A stretch of DNA of 64,000 nucleotides from NCBI RefSeq assembly GCF_000384135.1, contig NZ_KB913028.1:167751-231750 (forward strand). Direction: 5' to 3'. Positions within the stretch are counted from its first letter, which is position 1; each line of letters opens with the position of its first letter. The notes under the pieces are model-generated. The model was not told where the DNA came from. It did no database searches and saw only the letters and a list, made by a program, of their open reading frames with translations. Of the stretch, positions 8,162 to 15,550 are shown piece by piece. This DNA is from Succinispira mobilis DSM 6222. Its GTDB lineage: Bacteria; Bacillota; Negativicutes; Acidaminococcales; Succinispiraceae. Position numbers and translations under genes: made by a program.

Positions 8162-8269
8162 TAGTGTTCTTAGTGTTCTTAGTGTTCTTAGTGTTCTTAG
8201 TGTTCTTAGTGTTCTTAGTGTTCTTAGTGTTCTTAGTGTTCTTAGTGTTTTTAGTGTTCTTAGTGTTTT
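8162..8269. repeat. Tandem repeat, 9-bp unit, 12 copies, just upstream of apbE
   Basis: The unit TAGTGTTCT is repeated 12 times without interruption; copies 10 and 12 read TAGTGTTTT. The array ends 28 bases before the apbE ATG, inside the promoter/leader region. One frame reads Ser-Val-Leu repeatedly and is open and in frame with apbE, but I see no ATG, GTG or TTG start upstream of it. Copy-number change would alter leader length in steps of three codons. Confidence 0.95.
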
Positions 8270-8297
8270 TATATTTGGTATATATGGAGTATCTATA

Positions 8298-9326
8298 ATG
8301 TATATAAATCGTAAAATTCATTGGCGGCACAAACTAGTTATTGTCCTTAGTTTGCTAATTTTCTTATCGATAACTGGTTGTAGTCCTAACAAACAAGCTC
8401 ATAAAACCACCCTGTTTGCTCTAGATACAGTTATCGAAATTACAGCCTATGGCGAGCAAGCGCCGCGCGCTCTCGAACAAGCAAGCGCTGAAATCAAACG
8501 CTTAGAAGCTTTATTCGATGCGCACCAAAAAACTAGTGAAATTAGTCAGCTAAACCAACAAGCTGGCCTAGCTCCTGTAAAACTTAGCCCCGAAACTTTT
8601 GCAGTCTTAGCACAAGCGCAACTTTATGCCCAACAAAGCAACGGAGCTTTTGACCCTACTATTAAACCACTAGTAGACTTATGGGCAATTGGCAAGGGGC
8701 AAGAAACTGTACCTAGCGCAGCGGCTATTCGCCAAAGTTTAAGCTTAGTCAATTTCAAGCGCCTCCAATTAGATGCAACCACCCAAACTGCCTTTCTCTT
8801 GGATAAAAATATGGGGGTAGATTTAGGTGGTATCGCTAAAAACTATATTTTATTACAGGTGCGTTCCCTCCTTGCCCAACAGCAAGTTAAACACGCTTTA
8901 ATAAATGGTGGTGGTGATATCTACACTCTCGGTCAAAACCCGCAAGGCCAGCCCTGGACAATCGGTGTGCAACATCCACGAAACTCCCAAGCCATAATCG
9001 CTAAAGTCCGCCTAGAATCTTGGGATCAAGTAGCTACCTCTGGCGACTACCAACGCTATTTTCTCGTCGATAACCAGCGTTATCATCATATTTTTGATCT
9101 CAAAACAGGTTATCCAACTAACAGTCTGAGTTCGGCCACCCTATTTGCTAAATTTCCCGCGCCAACTTTTCCCTCGAGTCTCTGTCTAATTTTAGGCAAA
9201 TCTGCCACTTTAGAATTTATCGCTCAACATTATCCGCATGTACAGGCTTTACTGGTTGATTCTCAACAACAAGTCACCAGCACTGCGGCTTTAACTGCTC
9301 AAATGACTATCTCGAAGCCGAACTAA
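8298..9326 (+). CDS. apbE: FAD:protein FMN transferase, lipoprotein
   Basis: ApbE takes FMN from FAD and attaches it to a Thr of target flavoproteins outside the cytoplasmic membrane. The N-terminus is a lipoprotein signal with Cys about residue 28 (LSITGC). Family motifs follow: DTVIEITAYG, the nucleotide-site MGVDLGGIAKNY, LINGGGDIYTLG, WTIGVQHP, VATSGDYQRYF and HHIFDLKTGYPT with its metal and nucleotide residues. The 342-residue length is typical. GGAG lies eight bases before the ATG. Next to rnfCDGEAB, its targets are most likely RnfD and RnfG. The 9-bp repeat upstream may tune expression. Confidence 0.95.
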   Translation: MYINRKIHWRHKLVIVLSLLIFLSITGCSPNKQAHKTTLFALDTVIEITAYGEQAPRALEQASAEIKRLEALFDAHQKTSEISQLNQQAGLAPVKLSPETFAVLAQAQLYAQQSNGAFDPTIKPLVDLWAIGKGQETVPSAAAIRQSLSLVNFKRLQLDATTQTAFLLDKNMGVDLGGIAKNYILLQVRSLLAQQQVKHALINGGGDIYTLGQNPQGQPWTIGVQHPRNSQAIIAKVRLESWDQVATSGDYQRYFLVDNQRYHHIFDLKTGYPTNSLSSATLFAKFPAPTFPSSLCLILGKSATLEFIAQHYPHVQALLVDSQQQVTSTAALTAQMTISKPN

Positions 9327-9445
9327 CACCCTACTAACTAAACTAAAAAATACTGGATATTGTCGAATATGAAACCTAGTTTCTTTCTACTCAGCAAATA
9401 CCCCTTAAAATTAAGAAACAATTAGCTAGCTAATAGCTAGATTAA

Positions 9446-9471
9446 CTCCCCTACGCCTACAGAGGTGGGGA
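9446..9471. mobile_element. Hairpin resembling an IS200/IS605-type element end
   Basis: CTCCCCT (9446-9452) pairs with AGGTGGGGA (9463-9471) apart from one bulged T, and the hairpin is followed by CTTCTTGAG. Subterminal GC-rich hairpins of this form are typical of IS200/IS605 ends and their non-autonomous derivatives. No transposase gene is adjacent. Flanking it are two similar segments (about 9411-9443 and 9566-9598, both containing GCTAGCTAA and GCTAG). The whole 9327-9628 gap holds no gene. Confidence 0.4.
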
Positions 9472-9628
9472 CTTCTTGAGACGTATCATAATGTAATATA
9501 CTTACCAAGTACTTACTAAGCTATCTCCTTTTGCCCAACGACTCTTATTACAGCTTAGGATTTAAAAAGCAATTCGCTAGCTAAGGGCTAGTTCAAATAA
9601 CCAGCAACCACAAAATCGAGGTGAAGAG

Positions 9629-9997
9629 ATGCTAAAACCTGCCGACAAATTTTTAATTGTCAGCCTACTAAGCCTAGCTTTACTACTGTTTCTGCAACAA
9701 TCACCCACTAACCAGACGGCTACCCAAGTATTTGTAAGTGTCGATGGTTTGATAAAATATAAACTACCACGTAGTTCCGAACCCAGTAGTTTGATTATTC
9801 AAGGCGTGCACGGCCAGCTAACCCTCGTCGCTGATGCCCAAGGTTTTTATGTGCAAAATGCAGACTGCCCCGACCATGACTGCGAACGCCTGGGCGCCAT
9901 TAATCATTACCCGCAACAGATAGTTTGCCTACCAAACAAGGTTGTCATTTTCTTTCCTGAACCTCAGGAGAGCGAATTTGATGCAATCATAAAGTGA
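9629..9997 (+). CDS. NusG-domain-II-type extracytoplasmic protein
   Basis: The 122-residue product has one N-terminal membrane helix (FLIVSLLSLALLLFL) and a soluble beta-rich domain. That domain carries the motif CPDHDCERLGAI followed by IVCLPNKVVI, the signature of the NusG-domain-II/DUF1312 family. Such proteins are commonly encoded beside ApbE, Rnf-like genes and Gx transporters in Firmicutes. The three Cys suggest a redox or metal role, but no activity is established. It has a good ribosome site (GAGGTGAAGAG) and is followed seven bases later by the Gx-type gene, so the two form a pair. Confidence 0.75.
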   Translation: MLKPADKFLIVSLLSLALLLFLQQSPTNQTATQVFVSVDGLIKYKLPRSSEPSSLIIQGVHGQLTLVADAQGFYVQNADCPDHDCERLGAINHYPQQIVCLPNKVVIFFPEPQESEFDAIIK

Positions 9998-10004
9998 GGC
10001 CCTT

Positions 10005-10526
10005 ATGTCTACTAAACAACTTTTACAATTGGCGCTGTTAACGGCGCTAGCTTTGTGCTTACAATTGCTAGAACGCAGCTTAGAGTTGCCACTACTATTT
10101 CCTGGCTTCAAACTAGGACTGTCCAATATTGTTTCTCTATATCTACTAATAGTAATGGGTTTACTCCCTGCTCTTGGCGTTACTCTATTACGTGTCTGCC
10201 TAAGTAGTCTACTCAGTGGTACTTTATTTGCCCCTGGTTTTTTTCTCGCTATAGCTGGAGGTATAAGCGCTTGTTTGCTTATGTATGTTGCTCAAAGTCA
10301 AAATTATTTTCGCTTTTCTTATTATGGACTCAGCATTATTGGGGCCACTAGCCACAACCTAGCTCAATTAAGCGTAGCTAGTTATCTATTGTCAACTAAT
10401 TTTGTTTACTACTATCTACCTTATATGTTAGTTATATCAGTTCCCACGGGCCTATTAACTGGCTTATTATTAAGTCGGCTGCTACGCCAACTCCCGCTAG
10501 CTTATCAACATCAAAGTTCCAACTAG
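10005..10526 (+). CDS. Gx-transporter-family membrane protein (HepS-component-I-like)
   Basis: The product is a 173-residue hydrophobic protein with five to six helices. Its phrases ELPLLFPGFKLGLSNIVSLY, LLRVCLSSLLSGTL and FFLAIAGGISACLLMY match the family annotated as Gx transporter or heptaprenyl diphosphate synthase component I. The fold resembles ECF-type S components. In many Firmicutes it follows a NusG-domain-II gene and sits close to ApbE/FMN-binding proteins. A role in quinone or flavin supply is plausible but not shown. A terminator follows. Confidence 0.72.
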   Translation: MSTKQLLQLALLTALALCLQLLERSLELPLLFPGFKLGLSNIVSLYLLIVMGLLPALGVTLLRVCLSSLLSGTLFAPGFFLAIAGGISACLLMYVAQSQNYFRFSYYGLSIIGATSHNLAQLSVASYLLSTNFVYYYLPYMLVISVPTGLLTGLLLSRLLRQLPLAYQHQSSN

Positions 10527-10568
10527 CGCTACAATGCTGGCCGAGAATAAAGTTAATTCAAAATAAAA

Positions 10569-10637
10569 AAGCACATACTTTCTTAGCTAAGCCTTGTCAT
10601 TAACAAGGATGCAAAAAGTATGTGCTTATATTTTTTA
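10569..10637. terminator. Bidirectional terminator with nested hairpin
   Basis: AAGCACATACTTT (10569-10581) pairs perfectly with AAAGTATGTGCTT (10615-10627). An inner stem CCTTGT/ACAAGG (10592-10597 and 10603-10608) is enclosed, and the outer stem is flanked by A-rich and T-rich runs. It separates the rnf/apbE side from the convergent nifSU genes. Confidence 0.85.
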
Positions 10638-10771
10638 TTGTAACTGCCATCAGCTAACTTCGCTTTAGCTAAGCCTAAACTTAACTAATTTAAAAATCTG
10701 GTTAATTTTCACTCTTAATACGGCAACTAACTTCAAACTTCGCCTGACAACACCACAAGCTTAGCCTAGAA

Positions 10772-11200
10772 TTAATGCCCTCCACAACAGCCATGACAAT
10801 CATGATCGCAAATTTGCAAGTCGCTTACATCTTCACCTTGATTTTTTTTGTAATCAATAATAGCTGCTTTTAGCGCATCTGCGGCCAAATTAGAACAGTG
10901 CATTTTTACAGGTGGCAAGCCATCTAAAGCTTCTGCTACAGCTTTATTAGTTAATTCCAACGCCTGTTCAATAGTTTTACCTTTAGCTAATTCGGTAGCC
11001 ATACTACTAGTAGCAATCGCCGCCCCACACCCAAAAGTTTTAAACCGAATATCTGTAATAATATTATCTTCAACCACAATATAAAACCGCATAATATCGC
11101 CACATGTAGGATTACCTACTTGGCCTACACCACTTGCATTTTCTATTTCCCCTACATTGCGAGGATTAGAAAAATGATCCATTACTTTTTCGCTGTACAT
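10772..11200 (-). CDS. nifU: Fe-S cluster scaffold protein, NifU/IscU N-terminal type
   Basis: The protein is a U-type scaffold on which Fe-S clusters are built before transfer. The three ligand Cys are visible in NPTCGD, FGCGAAIATSS and MHCSNLAADAL, with the Asp beside the first Cys conserved. The C-terminus adds a His/Cys-rich tail (CDHDCHGCCGGH), common in anaerobe versions. It follows the cysteine desulfurase gene by 12 bases in the same transcript. GGAGG lies just before the ATG. The nifU name reflects the anaerobe family; no nitrogenase genes are present, so housekeeping assembly is the likely role. Confidence 0.93.
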   Translation of the reverse strand: MYSEKVMDHFSNPRNVGEIENASGVGQVGNPTCGDIMRFYIVVEDNIITDIRFKTFGCGAAIATSSMATELAKGKTIEQALELTNKAVAEALDGLPPVKMHCSNLAADALKAAIIDYKKNQGEDVSDLQICDHDCHGCCGGH

Positions 11201-11212
11201 ACTTACCTCCTG

Positions 11213-12433
11213 TTATTTACACGCCCTAAGGCAATCATTTCCACGTTGTTCTGCACGAGCACATTGCAAAACTTTAGCATCATACAATGGTGACATCGCT
11301 CTTAACCGTTCTACGATTGGGGGCAATTTTTCTAATACATATTCAATATCTGCCAAAGTTGTTTCATGTGACAAACTTAAGCGTAAAGAACCATGTGCTG
11401 TCGCATGGTCTAAGCCAGTCGCCAAAAGCACATGCGATGGGTCTAAAGAGCCACTGGTACATGCCGAACCGCTAGATGCCGCAATACCCACCATATCTAA
11501 GCTCAATAACATCCCTTCACCTTCAATATATTCGATGCTCACATTCGCATTATTAGCTAGTCTTTGCGTTGGATGTCCATTTAAGCGTAAAAACGGAATT
11601 TTTTCAAACAAGCCACTTATTAACTTGTCGCGTAAATCGGCCACATAAGCGGAATTCTTTCCTAAATTCTCTCTAGCAAGTTCTGCCGCCAAACCTAAGC
11701 CTGCAATGCCTGGCACAGCTTCTGTCCCTGGACGCACTTGACGCTCTTGGGCACCGCCACGTAACATTGGTTGTAACCGCACGCCACGGCGAATATAAAT
11801 TGCGCCCGAACCTTTAGGCCCGTGAATTTTATGGGCTGTCATACTTAATAGGTCCACATTATCGCGCACTACATCTAATTCTAGTTGGCCTGCGGCTTGC
11901 ACCGCATCCGTGTGAAACAAAATTCCTTTAGCCCGAGCCAAAGCACCAATTTCTTTAATCGGCATAATTGTGCCAATTTCATTATTAGCATACATTACAC
12001 TAATTAAAATAGTCTCTGGCGTAATTGCCGCCTCTACCGCAGCTACACTTACCATCCCATATTCATCTACAGGTAAATAGGTTACACTAAAACCTTCTTT
12101 TTCTAATTGCTCACAAGCATGCAAAATCGCATGATGCTCCACCTGTGTTGTAATAATATGTTTGCCTTTAGCACGTTTTGCGTAAGCCACGCCGCGCAAG
12201 GCCATATTATCGGACTCAGTCCCACCACTAGTAAAAAATATTTCATCTTTTTGGGCATTTAACAAAGCTGCTACTTGTTCCCGAGCCTTATCTAAATACA
12301 CCTTAGCTTTACGACCTACTCTATGTACACTAGATGGATTGCCATAGGCATCCAACATTACTTCTGTCATTAATTTAACTATGCGCTCATCTACTCGCGT
12401 AGTAGCGGCATTATCCAAATAAACCTCTCTCAC
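11213..12433 (-). CDS. nifS: Cysteine desulfurase, NifS/IscS type
   Basis: This PLP enzyme removes sulfur from cysteine and hands it to the U-type scaffold. Visible signatures are the N-terminal YLDNAATTRVDERI, TSGGTESDNMALRG, the TEHH-like VEHHAIL, the PLP-lysine motif HKIHGPKGSGAIY and the persulfide-loop Cys in SSGSACTSGSLDPSH. The order NifS then NifU matches clostridial-type operons. The C-terminus carries extra Cys (VLQCARAEQRGNDCLRACK), a modest extension. No IscR-type regulator is nearby. Confidence 0.95.
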   Translation of the reverse strand: MREVYLDNAATTRVDERIVKLMTEVMLDAYGNPSSVHRVGRKAKVYLDKAREQVAALLNAQKDEIFFTSGGTESDNMALRGVAYAKRAKGKHIITTQVEHHAILHACEQLEKEGFSVTYLPVDEYGMVSVAAVEAAITPETILISVMYANNEIGTIMPIKEIGALARAKGILFHTDAVQAAGQLELDVVRDNVDLLSMTAHKIHGPKGSGAIYIRRGVRLQPMLRGGAQERQVRPGTEAVPGIAGLGLAAELARENLGKNSAYVADLRDKLISGLFEKIPFLRLNGHPTQRLANNANVSIEYIEGEGMLLSLDMVGIAASSGSACTSGSLDPSHVLLATGLDHATAHGSLRLSLSHETTLADIEYVLEKLPPIVERLRAMSPLYDAKVLQCARAEQRGNDCLRACK

Positions 12434-12668
12434 AACCGAATCCTCCCTCGCGTATTTTTCAACTTAGAAATCATAGAGTTTTTATATCCGACTATTTTAC
12501 TCCACTTTCTTTGTTTATAGTAACAGAAAAACTATAATTTGTAAATACTTTTCCCGTTATTTTCTTAGTACTTCGCTAATTTTTCCACACTTTTTATTAT
12601 TTTCCTCTCCAGTTCCCATCTGTAGCTATTGGACTCCCCCTAGCTGAATAAAAATTATTTGGGAATAT
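12434..12668. other. Non-coding region upstream of nifS
   Basis: This A/T-rich stretch has no convincing gene. It should contain the nifS promoter, but I could not assign one with confidence. No T-box or other leader motif is visible. Confidence 0.4.
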
Positions 12669-12686
12669 TGGGGGACAAGTCCCCCA
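12669..12686 (-). terminator. GC-rich tight hairpin, possible terminator
   Basis: TGGGGGAC (12669-12676) pairs perfectly with GTCCCCCA (12679-12686), leaving a two-base gap. Read on the minus strand it is followed by an A/T-rich tract rather than a clean T-run. It may end the small zinc-finger transcript or be an insertion-element end. Confidence 0.4.
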
Positions 12687-12770
12687 GCTAAGTCTCTGCC
12701 CTTAGTTCGACTAAAACTAGCGCAAGCTGTTTAGGTTGCCAAACGGTTACAAACTTTCTGCAAGTGGAGT

Positions 12771-12804
12771 TAAGCTAGCAAGACCTTAAAACTTTGCTAG
12801 CTTA
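12771..12804. repeat. 11-bp perfect inverted repeat overlapping a stop codon
   Basis: TAAGCTAGCAA (12771-12781) pairs with TTGCTAGCTTA (12794-12804). The right arm contains the stop codon of the minus-strand zinc-finger gene. A T-run follows on the plus strand, so it could also stop plus-strand transcription. Confidence 0.7.
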
Positions 12805-13038
12805 GTTTTTAAATGCCCCATTTCCGCTCTTGAGACTATTTTCGCAGTTTACTTGCTCACCCAATAAAATTTCTTTATTTGTCTGCATCTCTGTTAACCC
12901 GGAGCCTTGCCGTAACAAGTGTTCAAAATAGCAATCATGCTTTTTATAACATTCTTCGCAAAATGCTAAGCCACATTCACTACAAATTATACAGTCCACC
13001 ATATAAAAAAAATTTTTACATTTTTCGCAATTAGGCAT
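12802..13038 (-). CDS. Small Cys-rich zinc-finger-like protein
   Basis: The product is 78 residues. Its first half has closely spaced Cys and His (CEKCKNFF, CIICSECGLAFCEECYKKHDC), fitting a double zinc-binding knuckle of B-box/AN1-like appearance. The second half is polar and low in complexity. An ATG with a GGGAGATG site is present. I do not recognise a named family. It stands alone on the minus strand between nifS and a Fur-boxed promoter, and nucleic-acid or protein binding is only a guess. Confidence 0.55.
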   Translation of the reverse strand: MPNCEKCKNFFYMVDCIICSECGLAFCEECYKKHDCYFEHLLRQGSGLTEMQTNKEILLGEQVNCENSLKSGNGAFKN

Positions 13039-13283
13039 ATGGTTTCATCTCCCGTTATTCTTCTTATTTCTTATATTATATTATTTTTAATATTTAAACA
13101 AGTTAATTTACTGGAAAGCCGCCAAGTTAGCCAAAACTAACATTTTTGTCTAGCTAATTTTTTACTGGAGCTTACCTGTCTAAACACCGAATTTAGCCTA
13201 ACTCAAGTCATATCTTTAGCTAAAAAACTAATTTGGCAAACTATTAATTCGCCGCTACTTGCGTTTTTAGGCAAATCTAGGGC
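13039..13283. other. Non-coding gap
   Basis: No gene is visible between the zinc-finger gene and the Fur-boxed promoter. The stretch is A/T-rich and contains several TTAGCTA-type words as in other gaps of this window. Confidence 0.4.
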
Positions 13284-13341
13284 TTGACAAAAATCTATAA
13301 AAGTTACATAATATTTATCGTTGGTAATGGTTTTCATTTTC
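13284..13341 (+). promoter_or_regulatory. Sigma-70 promoter with overlapping Fur box
   Basis: TTGACA (13284-13289) and CATAAT (13307-13312) have 17-base spacing. Just downstream, GGTAATGGTTTTCATTTTC (13323-13341) matches the 19-base Fur consensus GATAATGATAATCATTATC at 14 positions. The box covers the expected start of transcription, so iron-bound Fur would block the promoter. It drives the Com-like gene at 13513 and possibly, by read-through, exbB/exbD. Confidence 0.65.
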
Positions 13342-13512
13342 ATTAATTTGTTTTAACTGATTCTGATATTTTTTATTTTAAGCTCTTATCTTCCGAAATT
13401 TTATTTTCTTACGAAATCTTATTTAAAACAGAAGCCTGAAACAGCCCCGCCAACAATTTAACTCAAATTTTTTAGCCTTCCTAAAAGTGCTAACTTTGAG
13501 TGAGGTGAAAAT

Positions 13513-13674
13513 ATGCAAGAAGTCCGTTGTCAAAAGTGTAATCGTTTATTGTTTCGCGGTAGCGTGAAAGCTATTGAAATTAAGTGTCCGAAGTGTAACC
13601 ATGTGCAAATAATTACAGCTAAGGATCACAGCGTAACTAAACCTAAAGGCACCCCTTCTCTAGAGAGCCGTTAG
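13513..13674 (+). CDS. Com-like zinc-ribbon miniprotein
   Basis: The 53-residue product MQEVRCQKCNRLLFRG... has two CxxC knuckles, CQKC (residues 6-9) and CPKC (25-28), separated by a short hairpin. This is the layout of the Com zinc-ribbon family, first described as the phage Mu translational activator of mom. AGGTG lies a few bases before the ATG. A hairpin (ACTCAAA 13461-13467 with TTTGAGT 13495-13501) sits just upstream of that site. No phage or mom gene is nearby, so it is a chromosomal paralogue. It lies under a Fur-boxed promoter and before exbB; the role is unknown. Confidence 0.7.
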   Translation: MQEVRCQKCNRLLFRGSVKAIEIKCPKCNHVQIITAKDHSVTKPKGTPSLESR

Positions 13675-13713
13675 AGCTCCGTGACATAATACATCATGTC
13701 CGGGGCTTTTTTA
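13675..13713 (+). terminator. Terminator after the Com-like gene
   Basis: AGCTCCGTGACAT (13675-13687) pairs imperfectly with ATGTCCGGGGCT (13696-13707), followed by TTTTTT. It begins on the base after the stop codon. Confidence 0.8.
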
Positions 13714-13939
13714 TTTTAAGATAAGATTAGCCTAGGCTAACTGTTTTGAGTGTCTATTTCTGCCTGTCTATTTGTAACTGCACAATTATTGTAAAAACAC
13801 AAGGTATTTAATATGAAGTTTTTTAATTTTCTTATTGTCTCATATATTAGTGTTTTGTATTCCTTGGACTGATATTCCCTATAGATGAGTCTATGAAATT
13901 CTTAGCAATTAATAAGTTTTATAAAAGGAAGGTAATAGC

Positions 13940-14551
13940 ATGAGTAGTTTTTTCTTAAAAGGCGGCCCGTTAATGTATCCGCTTTTACTGTGTTCTATTT
14001 TAGTTGTAGCTTTAATTTTAGAAAGAAGCTATCATTTTTGTCGTGCCAATCGCAACAAAAATTTTTATTCCCAGTTTAAACAATTAGTAAAAGAGCAAAA
14101 TTTTTCTCAAGCTGAGCAATTAGCCAAAGAAACTCCTGGTCCTGTTGCCGCTTTAAGTTTTGTAGCTCTTACCGCTCCTGATAAAAGCCTTACGGCTTTA
14201 GAAGAATTATTGTCTACCTCTGGCTCGTTAGAATTACAACGTTTAAACGAACGCTTGCATATCTTAGAGTTAATTGGGCGCATCGCCCCCTTAATTGGTC
14301 TTTTAGGTACAGTTTTGGGGATGGTTGAAGCCTTTAGAAGTCTAGCCGAAATCAAAGGCATAGTCGATCCTTCTTTACTAGCAGGCGGAATTTGGGAAGC
14401 CTTAATTACTACTGTCGCGGGTTTATTTGTGGCAATTCCGACAATGATTGCGCATCATTTTTTAGAAGACAAAGTGAAATCTTGGGCTTTTAAAATGCAA
14501 CATTGTGCCAATGACCTGGTACATTTGCTAGGGAGTGAGAAAGTTGATTAG
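13940..14551 (+). CDS. exbB: MotA/TolQ/ExbB proton channel family protein
   Basis: The protein is the channel subunit of a TonB- or Tol-type energy-transducing complex in the cytoplasmic membrane. Its 203 residues carry three membrane helices: one near residues 10-28 and two in the C-terminal half. The second helix includes RIAPLIGLLGTVLGMVEAF, and the third follows ALITTVAGLFVAIPTMIAHH, the core ExbB signature. AAGGAAGG precedes the ATG. The next gene, exbD, overlaps its end. The upstream Fur box suggests iron control and hence the TonB pathway rather than Tol. Confidence 0.9.
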   Translation: MSSFFLKGGPLMYPLLLCSILVVALILERSYHFCRANRNKNFYSQFKQLVKEQNFSQAEQLAKETPGPVAALSFVALTAPDKSLTALEELLSTSGSLELQRLNERLHILELIGRIAPLIGLLGTVLGMVEAFRSLAEIKGIVDPSLLAGGIWEALITTVAGLFVAIPTMIAHHFLEDKVKSWAFKMQHCANDLVHLLGSEKVD

Positions 14552-14945
14552 GTTTAATGAACATGAACCCAAACGCAGTCAGCTAGATTTAACACCGCTA
14601 ATTGACGTAGTGTTTCTGCTACTTATTTTTTTCATGTTAACTTCCTGTTATGCCAAACCACAATTACCTGTAGCTTTACCCGAGGCCGAAAGTGGTCAAG
14701 TTCAAGGGCAAACTACCGTAATTTTAACTATTAAAGCCGATGGCAGTATTTATCTAGCCGAAAACCAGGTAGCTCCAGAGCAAGTTTATGCGGCACTTGC
14801 GGCTATTTACCAAAACAAGCCAGGAGCTAAAACTTTAGAAATTCAATCGGATAAAGTTATTCCCTTTGGCTCAGTTGTAAAAATTCTCGATGAAGCTAAA
14901 AAAGCTGGCGCCGAAAACATTTCGATTGCTACTGAACCCAAATAA
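14544..14945 (+). CDS. exbD: ExbD/TolR family protein
   Basis: This is the partner of ExbB. One N-terminal helix carries the essential Asp (LDLTPLIDVVFLLLIFFML), followed by a periplasmic domain of about 95 residues. I chose the TTG at 14544 because GGAG lies eight bases upstream; a GTG at 14535 is in frame but overlaps that site. The start lies inside the end of exbB, implying coupled translation. No tonB gene follows; the next thing downstream is a terminator and an insertion-element remnant. Confidence 0.9.
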   Translation: MIRFNEHEPKRSQLDLTPLIDVVFLLLIFFMLTSCYAKPQLPVALPEAESGQVQGQTTVILTIKADGSIYLAENQVAPEQVYAALAAIYQNKPGAKTLEIQSDKVIPFGSVVKILDEAKKAGAENISIATEPK

Positions 14946-14976
14946 CAGGCTCAGTTAGTATATAACTACCCTCTCA

Positions 14977-15025
14977 AAAAGTTTCAGGGAAATATCTAAC
15001 ATATTTTCCTGAAACTTTTCTCTCA
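14977..15025 (+). terminator. Terminator after exbD
   Basis: AAAAGTTTCAGG with AAATAT on the left arm (to about 14994) pairs with ATATTT and CCTGAAACTTTT (15001-15019), with one bulge and a short loop. The right arm is T-rich. Confidence 0.8.
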
Positions 15026-15073
15026 ATTTTAGATTTTTTGGAGGTATTATGTCTACGTTTGAACTACCACCAC

Positions 15074-15335
15074 TTACAGAAGTTGTGGATTCTTGGGAAC
15101 ACCCTGACCTGTGCCAGAGTTTAACCAAGCTATCCCCGTAATTCCTACGGTTCTTTGGCCACTAAGCCAAAAGTCGAAGTCCTTTATAGTTAATCATCGC
15201 ATCGTATTCTTCATATGCTTCTTTGCGTTTCGCAAGAAAGTGGTTATACACAAAACGATTACAACCGATTGACTTAGTTATTACTGTTTCTTGTTCTTTT
15301 GTCGGGTACAAACGAAATTTATAAGCTTTATGCAT
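15074..15335 (-). pseudogene. tnpB (IS200/IS605 OrfB) remnant, internally deleted
   Basis: Read on the minus strand from the ATG at 15335, a strong GGGGGTGAAAG site precedes MHKAYKFRLYPTKEQETVI and CNRFVYNHFLAKRK, the classic N-terminus of TnpB. This frame stops at 15162. A second frame continues with RTVGITGIAWLNSG and stops at 15074, resembling the very C-terminal tail of such proteins. About 300 central residues with the RuvC-like catalytic core are missing, so the gene is dead. It is a relic of an IS200/IS605 insertion downstream of exbD, possibly where tonB once stood. Confidence 0.8.
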
Positions 15336-15550
15336 TTACTTTCACCCCCTTCACCCATATCATATGCATATACACTTACTGAGTCAATATAAGCAATTCG
15401 TTATGCGAGTTAAATTTATGAGCGCAAAAGTAAAACAACACTAACTGTAGTTTTTAAACCTAGCCGGCGATTAACATCTATGATTTCCTAGACAACTTGT
15501 ATTTTGCTAAAATTAAATGCTTTGTCGTCAGTTTAATTAACTAAAAAAGC
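15336..15550. other. Non-coding gap beside the tnpB remnant
   Basis: No gene is visible. The stretch may include the left end of the decayed insertion element, but no clear terminal hairpin or duplicated target is seen. Confidence 0.4.

Noticed and set aside
8162..8269. Possible CRISPR array
   Set aside because: The units are 9 bp with no spacers and no cas genes are nearby; it is a simple tandem repeat.
13513..13674. Prophage marker because of the Com-like product
   Set aside because: No phage structural, integrase or mom genes are present; the gene lies in ordinary chromosomal context with a Fur box.
13811..13870. 19-codon frame upstream of exbB
   Set aside because: It has no ribosome site and no recognisable feature; too short to support.
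15050..15142. 30-codon plus-strand frame (MSTFELPPLTEVV...) behind a GGAGGT site
   Set aside because: It is antisense to the TnpB C-terminal remnant and ends inside it. The good ribosome site is notable, and it could be the stub of a gene cut by the insertion, but this cannot be supported.
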